Shown here: positions 43,852-52,087 of the stretch, in pieces | Layout of the letters: each line of letters opens with the position of its first letter | Numbering within the stretch: position 1 is the stretch's first letter | Assembly (NCBI RefSeq): GCF_015594725.1 | Contig: NZ_JADNRC010000004.1 | Coordinates: 62,001 to 126,000 of the forward strand | Reading direction: 5' to 3' | DNA length: 64,000 nucleotides | Source of the DNA: Flavobacterium sp. ALJ2 | Lineage (GTDB): Bacteria; Bacteroidota; Bacteroidia; Flavobacteriales; Flavobacteriaceae | Position numbers and translations under genes: made by a program | Notes under the pieces: generated by a model | What the model was told of the DNA's origin: nothing | Database searches by the model: none | What the model saw: the letters and a program-made list of their open reading frames with translations, nothing else

Positions 43852-46614
43852 ATGACAGAGATTTATTTTTTAGATAATATTGCAAAGGTTATAATTGAAG
43901 GCTATTCAGATAAATTGGCAGAGACGACAATAGTTTTGCCAAATAAGAGAGCTAAAATTTTTCTTGTTGAGGCTTTAAAAAAACAAATTCAGAATACAGT
44001 TATTAGCCCAAAGATAATTAGTATAGAAGACTTTATTCAAGATATAGCTTCTGTACGTTCAATCGATTCGATAGAATTGTTGTTTGAGTTTTATGAAGTG
44101 TATCTGTCTATTACTGAGAAAAAGAATCAACAGTCTTTTGAATTGTTTGCTAACTGGGCTAAAACACTATTACAAGATTTTAATGAGATTGATAGGTATT
44201 TGTTAGATCCGTCACATGTCCTTTCTTATCTTAAAGATATTGAGGATATCAAAAAATGGGGAATTGAGGTTGAAAACAAAACACAACTATTAGAAAATTA
44301 TATAGATTTCTGGAAATTACTTCCTAATTATTATGAATCTTTATATAACCATTTGTTGAATAAGCAAATAGGTTATCAGGGATTAATTTATAGAGAAGCT
44401 GTAAATAATATAAATCATTTTACTTATTCAGTTCCAGATCAACATTTTGTTTTTGCTGGATTTAATGCTTTAAATGCTGCTGAAGAAAAAATAATTCAAC
44501 ATTTAATTGCTTCTGATCAGGCTAAAATATATTGGGATATTGATAAGACATTCCTAAATGATCCTTATCATGATGCTGGATTGTTTGTTAGACGATTTAA
44601 ACAAGACTGGAAACATTATAAGGCAAATTCTTTTGAGTGGATATTTGATGATTTTTCACACTCTAAAAACATACAAGTTATTGGAACTCCAAAAACAATT
44701 GGTCAAGCCAAAATAACGGGAAGTATTATTGAAGAAATTATCACGAATAATCCAGATTCATCACTGGATAAAGTGGCTGTAGTATTGGGTGATGAAAATA
44801 TGCTAGTTCCTCTTTTATATGCTTTGCCATCTACAGTTGGTGCTTTAAATATTACAATGGGATATTCAAGTAAGAATAATCCAACCCAAATTTTAATTGC
44901 CAAATTGTTTAAAATGCATACTAATGCATTGTCTAGAAATAGTACCTCTTACGTTTTTTATTACAAAGATGTTTTGGATATTTTGACACACCCTTTGGTC
45001 GAGCCTTATGCAAATGTAAAGGAGTTAGTGAAAAAAATAAATCAAAACAATTATACTTTCATAGCTCATTCTAAAATTATTGAGCTCAATGAGTACCCTT
45101 CGGATTTGTTTCTGTTGCTTTTTCAAAAATGGGATTCAGGCTCAGTTGCTGTTCTTAATAACATTTCGACGCTTTTGCTTGTAATAAAAGAAAATTTAAG
45201 TAATGATATTGAAGAAGATAAAATTGCTAAAACCTTTGTTTTTGCCATTTTTAAGGTGATTAATAAGTTGATTAATTATTATTCTCAACATCAGCATATT
45301 GATAAAATAGAGACGCTTTATGCTATTTATAAACAAGTTATAGAGGTTGCTGAAGTTTCGTTTGAGGGAGAGCCTTTAAATGGGTTGCAGATAATGGGAG
45401 TTTTAGAGAGTCGTGTTTTGGATTTTGATACTGTTATTGTAACTTCTATGAACGAAGGTAAATTTCCGGCCGGAAAATCTATGAATTCATTTATTCCTTA
45501 TGATGTGAAACGTGAATTAGGTTTGCCAACTTTTAAAGAAAAAGATGCGATTTATACGTTTCATTTCTATCATTTATTGCAACGTGCCAAGAATATTTAC
45601 TTGCTTTATAATACCGAAAGCGAAGGGCTAGATGCTGGAGAGAGAAGCCGTTTTATAACACAGCTAGAGGTCGAGAAACAGCCAAATCACAATTTGACTC
45701 ATGAAATTTATAATGCAGTTTTGCCTGAAATAGCATACGAGCCAATGGTTATTCCGAAATCGGAAGCTGTAATGATGCGTTTGAAAGAAATTGCAGTTGC
45801 AGGATTTTCGCCATCAGCATTAACCAGTTATATTCGAAATCCGATCCAGTTTTATTTTCAAAAAATATTGCGAATTCGTGAGGTCGAAGAAGTCGAAGAA
45901 AATATTGCTTTAAATACATTGGGGACAATTATTCATGAGACCTTGAAGGCACTTTATGAACCTTTTATTGGAAAATTTATCTCTGAAAATGATATTTTAA
46001 ATTGTTTTAAATTATTAGATAATGAAGTTTTAAAGCAATTTAAGTTAGTTTATAAAGAAGGAGAGATTAAAAAAGGCCGTAATCTTTTGGCTTTTGAAGT
46101 TGCAAAACGGAATGTTTCAAATTTCTTAAAAGTAGAACTAGAATGTATTAAAGACGGTGATGCAATTAAAATACTTGCAATAGAAGAAACTTTTGAAAGA
46201 ACATTAACACATCCAAGTTTGCCTTTTCCGGTTTTAATAAAAGGAAACGTAGATAGAATCGAGCAACGTAATGGTATTGTTAGAATTATTGATTATAAAA
46301 CAGGTAAAGTAGATAAGGCTAATGTTGTTCTTAAAAACTGGAATGGACTTGTAACAGATATAAAAAATGATAAAATTATTCAGGTTTTAGCATACGCTTT
46401 TATGTATGAAAACAATGCAAAAGGATTGCCTGTTGAAGCTGGAATTATCTCTTTTAAGAATTTAAAATCTGGGTTTTTGCCTTTTGGATATAAAGAAGAA
46501 AAGGATGTTGATATGATTATTAATGATGAGATAATGAACAACTATTTGGAGCAAATTGTGTTGTTACTCAATGAAATATTAGATATTACAATTCCTTTTG
46601 AAGAGAAAATTTAA
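43852..46614 (+). CDS. AddB-like PD-(D/E)XK nuclease
   Basis: The ATG at 43852 is preferred because the in-frame ATG at 43825 lies in the terminator stem; the product has 920 residues. The N-terminal two thirds look like an inactivated helicase of the AddB type (TTIVLPNKRAKIFLVEAL, then VAVVLGDENMLVPLLYALP). The C-terminus has the nuclease segment NPIQFYFQKILRIREVEE and the catalytic VRIIDYKTGKVDK. No cysteine cluster for the AddB iron-sulfur site is seen. It probably pairs with the AddA-like protein in end resection. Confidence 0.85.
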   Translation: MTEIYFLDNIAKVIIEGYSDKLAETTIVLPNKRAKIFLVEALKKQIQNTVISPKIISIEDFIQDIASVRSIDSIELLFEFYEVYLSITEKKNQQSFELFANWAKTLLQDFNEIDRYLLDPSHVLSYLKDIEDIKKWGIEVENKTQLLENYIDFWKLLPNYYESLYNHLLNKQIGYQGLIYREAVNNINHFTYSVPDQHFVFAGFNALNAAEEKIIQHLIASDQAKIYWDIDKTFLNDPYHDAGLFVRRFKQDWKHYKANSFEWIFDDFSHSKNIQVIGTPKTIGQAKITGSIIEEIITNNPDSSLDKVAVVLGDENMLVPLLYALPSTVGALNITMGYSSKNNPTQILIAKLFKMHTNALSRNSTSYVFYYKDVLDILTHPLVEPYANVKELVKKINQNNYTFIAHSKIIELNEYPSDLFLLLFQKWDSGSVAVLNNISTLLLVIKENLSNDIEEDKIAKTFVFAIFKVINKLINYYSQHQHIDKIETLYAIYKQVIEVAEVSFEGEPLNGLQIMGVLESRVLDFDTVIVTSMNEGKFPAGKSMNSFIPYDVKRELGLPTFKEKDAIYTFHFYHLLQRAKNIYLLYNTESEGLDAGERSRFITQLEVEKQPNHNLTHEIYNAVLPEIAYEPMVIPKSEAVMMRLKEIAVAGFSPSALTSYIRNPIQFYFQKILRIREVEEVEENIALNTLGTIIHETLKALYEPFIGKFISENDILNCFKLLDNEVLKQFKLVYKEGEIKKGRNLLAFEVAKRNVSNFLKVELECIKDGDAIKILAIEETFERTLTHPSLPFPVLIKGNVDRIEQRNGIVRIIDYKTGKVDKANVVLKNWNGLVTDIKNDKIIQVLAYAFMYENNAKGLPVEAGIISFKNLKSGFLPFGYKEEKDVDMIINDEIMNNYLEQIVLLLNEILDITIPFEEKI

Positions 46615-46637
46615 TATAGCCTTTGCGTGTAATTATC

Positions 46638-46779
46638 TTAACACATAGAAACATAGGATTTATATTCTCAAAAAAGGCATTTCATTTATTTTAAATGTAC
46701 ATAGCTAGCTATGAGAAAGAAATGTATTTCTTTTTTTGTATTCTTTTTTACACATAAAACCCATGTTTCTATGTGTTAA
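46638..46779. repeat. Inverted-repeat element with AACACATAGAAA ends, copy 2
   Basis: 17-bp perfect terminal arms (46638-46654 and 46763-46779) bound a 142-bp element. Inside are a perfect 14-bp palindrome (CATAGCTAGCTATG, 46700-46713) and a hairpin AAAGAAAT/ATTTCTTT (46717-46734). There is no ORF. It separates two convergent genes and may end transcripts on both strands. Confidence 0.75.
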
Positions 46780-46839
46780 ATGAAATTTTACGACCTGAGC
46801 AAAACGTGCAGATGCAGTAATTACACGAATAGTTAATTA

Positions 46840-47622
46840 TTATATTCCTTTAAAAAAATCCAATAAAACTGTAGTCAATTCTGTTTCGTTCTCGATAGAA
46901 CTCATGTGACCATCAGGGAAAGTTATAAGGGATACATTTGTGTTTTCTATTTGTTGAATGCTTTCTTCGTAACTTAAAACAGGATCTTTTTCGCCTAAAA
47001 TTAATAGCTTTGGATAAAGATTTGTATGTAAAATAATTCCTTTGTCTTTTCTTATTTTCATTCCTTCTAGAGAAGCAATTATTCCCTGAAGTGGAGTTTT
47101 TAAAGCTTCTTCTTTTACGAGTTCTATATTCACAGCAAGTCTTTCTCGGTTGTTTTCGCTAAATAAATTTCCAATAGCTAAACCTATAAATGCGGCATAG
47201 TTTTGCTTAACGGCTTTGATTGCTCTGGTTCGGTTTAGTTTTCGTTCAGCATTATCAGGTTTAGATGTAGAATTTAATAAAACCAAGCCTTGTACCTTTT
47301 CGGTATATAATTCGGCGAAAGCCAAAGTGACATAACCACCCATAGAATGCCCTACAAAAATAGCTTTCTTGATCTTAAGATGAGCTAACACTTCATTTAC
47401 TACATCGGCATTGTCTTCCATGGTATGAACATAACCAAGGGGTTCTGTTTTTCCGTGACCTAATAAATCAATAGCAACAACACGGTAATTTTTAGAGAAA
47501 GTATCAATATAATGATTCCACATGGTTTTGTTTTCTAAGAAGCCATGAAGTAAAACGATAGTTGTACCTTTTCCTGTGTCTGAATAAGAAATATTGATGT
47601 TTTTGAAGAGGATAGTTTTCAA
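46840..47622 (-). CDS. Alpha/beta hydrolase
   Basis: A 260-residue alpha/beta-hydrolase-fold enzyme. The oxyanion-hole motif is LLHGFLEN, the nucleophile is the serine of GHSMGG (Ser93 in this numbering), and the acid and histidine are in LGEKDPVLSYE and FPDGHMSSIE. The substrate is unknown; the look is of the MenH/esterase-like group. I choose a TTG start at 47622 (KTILFKNINISYSDTG). A longer TTG reading from 47643 would overlap the -7 element TATTTTTG at 47641-47648. It converges with the AddB-like gene across the inverted-repeat element. Confidence 0.85.
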   Translation of the reverse strand: MKTILFKNINISYSDTGKGTTIVLLHGFLENKTMWNHYIDTFSKNYRVVAIDLLGHGKTEPLGYVHTMEDNADVVNEVLAHLKIKKAIFVGHSMGGYVTLAFAELYTEKVQGLVLLNSTSKPDNAERKLNRTRAIKAVKQNYAAFIGLAIGNLFSENNRERLAVNIELVKEEALKTPLQGIIASLEGMKIRKDKGIILHTNLYPKLLILGEKDPVLSYEESIQQIENTNVSLITFPDGHMSSIENETELTTVLLDFFKGI

Positions 47623-47640
47623 TGAGATTAATTTATGTTG

Positions 47641-47648
47641 CAAAAATA
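47641..47648 (-). promoter_or_regulatory. -7 element TATTTTTG of the hydrolase gene
   Basis: Exact TAnnTTTG match on the minus strand, 18 bases upstream of the TTG at 47622. A CAAA (TTTG on the minus strand) lies 23 nt further upstream. Confidence 0.5.
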
Positions 47649-47673
47649 GTAGTTTGTTATGTAAGGAAAAGCA

Positions 47674-47701
47674 AAACGGCTAACATTTCTGAAAGCCGTT
47701 T
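47674..47701 (-). terminator. Terminator of the M24 peptidase gene
   Basis: Stem AAACGGCT / AGCCGTTT with a 12-nt loop, followed on the minus strand by TTGCTTTT, 26 bases after the stop. Confidence 0.75.
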
Positions 47702-47726
47702 GTCTTTATTAATAAAATGAACTGAA

Positions 47727-49019
47727 TTAAACGTTCATCAAGTTTTCTATTTCATCAGCTTCGATAGGGATATTACGCATTAAATTAAATGGTTCTCCGG
47801 TTTCCTGAATCACAACATTATCTTCTATTCGAATACCAAAACCTTCAGCAGGGATGTAAATTCCAGGTTCAACTGTAAAAACCATATTGGCTTTCATTGG
47901 TTCGTGTAATAATCCGTAATCATGTGTGTCTAATCCCATGTGGTGAGAAGTTCCGTGCATGAAATATTTTTTATATGCAGGCCAATCAGGGTTTTCATTC
48001 TGTACATCGGCTTTGTCAATTAGTTTTAAATCTAATAATTCTGACGTCATTATTTTTCCAACCTCTATATGGTATTGTTTCCAAAGTGTTCCAGGAGTAA
48101 GCATTTTTGTAGCTTCATCTTTCACACGTAAAACAGCATTGTAAACAGCTTTCTGGCGAGCGGTATAGGTACCCGAAACAGGAATTGTACGAGACATATC
48201 GCTAGAATAATTGGCATATTCGGCAGCAACATCTAACAAGATTAAATCTCCAGCTTTACATTGTTGGTTGTTTTCGATATAGTGTAAAACATTTGCATTA
48301 TTTCCTGACGCAATAATAGGAGTGTAAGCAAAACCTTTAGAGCGATTGCGAATAAATTCGTGAATAAGCTCCGCTTCGATTTCGTATTCGGTTACATTTG
48401 GTTTTACAAAAGACAATAATCTTCGGAAACCTTTTTCGGTAATGTTACAAGCATGTTGAATCAAATCAATCTCTTCGCTTTCTTTTACCGAACGAATGCG
48501 TTGTAATATTGGGTTGCTTTTGGCAACCTGATGTGCAGGATATCTTTCTTTCCACCATTTTACAAAACGAGCTTCACGAGTTTCAGTTTCAACAGTTGCA
48601 CGATAATGCTCATTAGTATTAATGTACATTGTGTCGGCATAAGTCATCATTTCGTTCAGGACTTTTTCAAAATCTTGTAGCCAATAAACGGTTTTGATTC
48701 CAGAAACTTCAAAGGCACGTTGTTTGGTTAGTTTTTCGCCTTCCCAAACAGCAATATGGTCATTGGTTTCTTTTAAAAATAAAATTTCACGTTGATTTTC
48801 GTATGGAGCATCTGGAAAAAGCAACAAGATGCTTTCTTCTTGATCTACTCCGCTTAAGTAAAAAATATCTCTATGTTGAGCAAAAGGTAATGTACTATCG
48901 GCGCTAACTGGGTAAATATCATTTGAATTAAAAACCGCTACACTATTAGGCTTCATTTGAGCTGTAAATTTTTCGCGATTTTTTATAAAAAGAGAGCTAT
49001 TTATTTGATGATATTTCAT
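47727..49019 (-). CDS. Aminopeptidase P family (M24) metallopeptidase
   Basis: A 430-residue Xaa-Pro aminopeptidase-like enzyme that removes an N-terminal residue preceding proline. The N-terminal domain is the AMP_N type (FYLSGVDQEESILLLFP). The catalytic pita-bread domain shows the dinuclear metal ligands: the aspartates in LDVAAEYANYSSDMSRTIP, the histidine of HGTSHHMGLDTHD, and the glutamates of FTVEPGIYIP and GIRIEDNVV. The length is typical. It is a single-gene unit with its own promoter and terminator. Confidence 0.94.
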   Translation of the reverse strand: MKYHQINSSLFIKNREKFTAQMKPNSVAVFNSNDIYPVSADSTLPFAQHRDIFYLSGVDQEESILLLFPDAPYENQREILFLKETNDHIAVWEGEKLTKQRAFEVSGIKTVYWLQDFEKVLNEMMTYADTMYINTNEHYRATVETETREARFVKWWKERYPAHQVAKSNPILQRIRSVKESEEIDLIQHACNITEKGFRRLLSFVKPNVTEYEIEAELIHEFIRNRSKGFAYTPIIASGNNANVLHYIENNQQCKAGDLILLDVAAEYANYSSDMSRTIPVSGTYTARQKAVYNAVLRVKDEATKMLTPGTLWKQYHIEVGKIMTSELLDLKLIDKADVQNENPDWPAYKKYFMHGTSHHMGLDTHDYGLLHEPMKANMVFTVEPGIYIPAEGFGIRIEDNVVIQETGEPFNLMRNIPIEADEIENLMNV

Positions 49020-49338
49020 ATTAATTGTGTTTTATACTTTGAATACTCAAAAATACTAATTTTAGAAACACTAAAAAGGATTGGTTTGCTAAAATTTTCT
49101 TATTTGTTTGGGAATTTTTCCTCTCGCTTTTTCTCTCGCAGATTTAGGAGATTTTTTATTCCGCTATCACTTCATAAAAGCATAACGCCTCAAATGAAAT
49201 TTGCGGAACTCAATTTTATGAGAAAATAATATAGTTATATAAAAATACAATTTTTCTGATGATTATTGATTTTTATAGTAGAATTGCGTAATTTTAACAT
49301 GAAAAAATCCGAAGCAATTCGGCTTAATAAATAATAAA
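49020..49338. other. Divergent intergenic region (319 bp)
   Basis: It holds a -7 element TATTTTTG for the M24 gene (49048-49055, minus strand). It also has a weak TAGAATTG (49279-49286) and a small hairpin CCGAA/TTCGG (49309-49322) that would sit in the leader of the plus-strand unit. No coding sequence is credible here. Confidence 0.55.
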
Positions 49339-50697
49339 ATGAATAAGTCAGATTTTGAATTAATTACGATTAAAGAAGTTAAAATAGAATATCCTTTTTT
49401 AGTAGAGCGAGAAGGATTCGATTATTTTGAAGAATGGGAAGATCAGGATTTCTTTCTTGTAGCACGACAAGAGGTAAATTATGATGGTAATTTCTATTTA
49501 GACCTTTATGAAGATAAAGAAAAAAAATGGCTTACAAATGTATTAAATCTACCGTTAAAAGGGATTGATACATTAAGAATTGAAGGCGTTTTAATAAATG
49601 GAAATTTCTCTACAAACGGAACTATAATAAATGCAGAAGGTGATTATGGACCCTACGTTTTTATTGCGGGTAATGTTAATTGCCAAAGCATGTTATTAGG
49701 TGGTTCATATGTTGAGATAAAAGGTAATGTTAGGGCTCAGGAAGTTATAATGACTTCTTATAATCACGGTAATTTTAAATGTGACGGTGTAATTGAAGCG
49801 CCAGTATTTATAGTCGAAGATCATTATACAACATTTGCTGAGCGTAAAAATGATTTGTTTTATTACAATGATAAGACTGACGATTTTGATGCTAAAAACG
49901 AATGTGAATATGATGAAGTTTCTGGTGAGGATATTATCTCAGCTGAATTGCGAAAACATCTTGATAACCCGTTAATAGAAACTTTTGAAGAATTAAAACG
50001 GGAACTAGAATTTGGAGAATTGATTTTAAAACAGAACAATCCTCCAGCTAAAAATTACGAATATTGGCACGATCGTGTTTTATCAAATTATAGAGATCTT
50101 AAATTGGTTCCGAAAGAATTTAAAACCGAGAAACTTTGTAATCTGGCATTAAATAGTACCTATCATGCTTTGTCATTTATTGATGAGAAATTAATAACTA
50201 TTGAATTCTGCGATAAATTAGTTGTCAAAGATGGTTTTGCAATTCAAGTTATTCCGGATGAATTTATGACAAAAGAGCTTTGTTTTAAAGCTGCGGAAAA
50301 TGGAACAATGTTAAGATTAATTCCAGAAGAATATTATTCTGAAGAATTGATTCTGTTAGTTTTTAAGAATGCAAAACATCAACCAGATATTAATGATGTT
50401 CCTTCGGAGTTTATTACTGAAAGTTTGCTCAAAGAATATGTAAAAATAAGCAAAGGATTATGGCTTGATAAGGCTTGTAAGGAAAATGGAATTGATAAAT
50501 TATCTATTTTGAAACAAGTAATCGATTCAGGGATAGAGTATTTAGATACTGTTTTCGGTAATCATTTTAGTAAAGAAATAGTTGATTATGCTTTTTCTGT
50601 TTATGGCAGTGAAAACAAAGAGGAGTGGAGTAAATATGTTCAAAAATACAAGATCAAATTTGAGCGTTTGGGTTTATATGATCATTTTAAGGAATGA
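49339..50697 (+). CDS. Bactofilin-like/DUF4116-type protein, unit gene 1
   Basis: A 452-residue cytoplasmic-looking protein. Residues about 55-145 form short regular strands with glycine turns (RIEGVLINGNFSTNGT, FIAGNVNCQSMLL, VEIKGNVRAQEVIM, GNFKCDGVIEAP), like the right-handed beta-helix of bactofilins and other polymer-forming proteins. Residues about 245-400 are repeats of the DUF4116 type, each with a phrase like LKLVPKEFKTEKLCNLAL, IQVIPDEFMTKELCFKA, LRLIPEEYYSEELIL. There is no membrane helix. Its stop overlaps the start of the next gene (ATGA), so the two are coupled. Function unknown; a scaffold role is a guess. Confidence 0.65.
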   Translation: MNKSDFELITIKEVKIEYPFLVEREGFDYFEEWEDQDFFLVARQEVNYDGNFYLDLYEDKEKKWLTNVLNLPLKGIDTLRIEGVLINGNFSTNGTIINAEGDYGPYVFIAGNVNCQSMLLGGSYVEIKGNVRAQEVIMTSYNHGNFKCDGVIEAPVFIVEDHYTTFAERKNDLFYYNDKTDDFDAKNECEYDEVSGEDIISAELRKHLDNPLIETFEELKRELEFGELILKQNNPPAKNYEYWHDRVLSNYRDLKLVPKEFKTEKLCNLALNSTYHALSFIDEKLITIEFCDKLVVKDGFAIQVIPDEFMTKELCFKAAENGTMLRLIPEEYYSEELILLVFKNAKHQPDINDVPSEFITESLLKEYVKISKGLWLDKACKENGIDKLSILKQVIDSGIEYLDTVFGNHFSKEIVDYAFSVYGSENKEEWSKYVQKYKIKFERLGLYDHFKE

Positions 50698-52079
50698 CAG
50701 ATGAGGAAATTCCTGTGAAATATTTAAATTATTTTATGAATAAAAAAACCAAGTTTTTTAAAAATGTATTAATACTTCAATTTATTCCTATTTTATTTCT
50801 TGGCATTTTGATTTTATCAAACTTTAGAGAGCAAAAAACACTTAAAATTAAAGGTCTTCATCCTTATGAATTTAATTATGGCTTTGCAGTTCCTTTGCTG
50901 ATTTTTGGTATTGGTTTGGTTCTTTCGCTTTTGAGTTTGTTTTTAAAACAAGAAAATGATAGACAAGATGAGGCGGAAGGAGTGAAGGTAAAACGCAAAC
51001 AAAATTTCTGGAAATTTGCATTTTATTGCAATGTTTTTTTCGTATGCGTTATTGCCATTTTTTCTGCAGTAATTTTTCGCGAAGATTCCATTGTTATAGA
51101 TCAGCCAGTACTTTTTTATAGTTCAATAGTCTTAAGAGCTTCGCTTGTTGTTTTGATAAGTGTGGTAGTGGCTTCGTTCTTTTTAGCAACTGGAATTAAT
51201 TGGAAAACAAACAAAATGCTCGCTGTGATTATTTTAATTTTCAGCTTTTTTATTATAGGTATTTCAATTTTCGGCGACGTTCTTTTTATGAAGAAATTCA
51301 ATGATGCATCTGAAAGCTATAAAATGGCCAAAAGCGAAAAAATAATGCCGAGTGAAAGCGAAGAAGAGGTTGGAGATTATGATGGATATGTTAATTATGA
51401 GGAGAGTGAAGAAGGAGAAGAAAGTAACTCTGAAGAAAGTGAAGAAAACCAAGAAAGTGAATATGGACCAAGTGAAGAAGTAAAAAAACTACAGTCTCTG
51501 GTGTTGGATAAGTCAACAGTTGTTGATTCATGGAACGCAATGAGGGATGATTTTTTTGTAAAAAAAATCGGCACGTCAGCTGATTTGGTAGGACTTAGGA
51601 TGTATGTGTATAGTGTTCTTGCAGGACAGACATATGACAATGATTATCGTGTGCTTAATCTTATTTCGCGTCTAAGAAACCGTCCCGTACAGCTTTATGA
51701 TGGGCTTGAAAGTTATAAGTGGATTCTTTTTAGTACCGTTTCGAAAGAAACATATCGCAGTAATCAATTTGATCACGTTGTTGATGCGTTGCTGTTTACG
51801 TATCATGATGTAGGTGAAGATGCTGGAAAACTAAATAAAATTTATGAGATTATGCAAAACAATATAGATTCTGATGAAAACAATATTGGAAAATTTCTTC
51901 CGGAAATTAAAAAGGTTTGTTCTCCTTATGCAATAAAAAAGCTTAGTAAAAATGAAGGTTTTTATAAGTCCAATTCAGATATTGTGTGGTTTTACAGTTT
52001 TTGGGCAAGAAGAAGTAAGGAAGGTAATATAGATAAGGTTTATATGGTTTTGAGAGAAATACAAGAACATTATATTTAA
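50694..52079 (+). CDS. Five-helix membrane protein with acidic linker, unit gene 2
   Basis: A 461-residue membrane protein with predicted helices at about 24-43, 63-85, 109-128, 138-165 and 174-198. A very acidic linker follows at about 219-262 (many E, S). The soluble C-terminal domain of about 195 residues is helical and ends WFYSFWARRSKEGN then VYMVLREIQEHY. The C-terminal motif and the segment before helix 3 (NFWKFAFYCN) are shared with the next gene's product, so the two are paralogues. I do not recognise the family. It overlaps the previous gene by 4 bases. Confidence 0.75.
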   Translation: MTDEEIPVKYLNYFMNKKTKFFKNVLILQFIPILFLGILILSNFREQKTLKIKGLHPYEFNYGFAVPLLIFGIGLVLSLLSLFLKQENDRQDEAEGVKVKRKQNFWKFAFYCNVFFVCVIAIFSAVIFREDSIVIDQPVLFYSSIVLRASLVVLISVVVASFFLATGINWKTNKMLAVIILIFSFFIIGISIFGDVLFMKKFNDASESYKMAKSEKIMPSESEEEVGDYDGYVNYEESEEGEESNSEESEENQESEYGPSEEVKKLQSLVLDKSTVVDSWNAMRDDFFVKKIGTSADLVGLRMYVYSVLAGQTYDNDYRVLNLISRLRNRPVQLYDGLESYKWILFSTVSKETYRSNQFDHVVDALLFTYHDVGEDAGKLNKIYEIMQNNIDSDENNIGKFLPEIKKVCSPYAIKKLSKNEGFYKSNSDIVWFYSFWARRSKEGNIDKVYMVLREIQEHYI

Positions 52080-52087
52080 ATTTTAAA

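Noticed and set aside
48957..49229. 90-codon plus-strand frame overlapping the M24 gene start
   Set aside because: No recognisable protein features, and it overlaps the M24 promoter and coding start.
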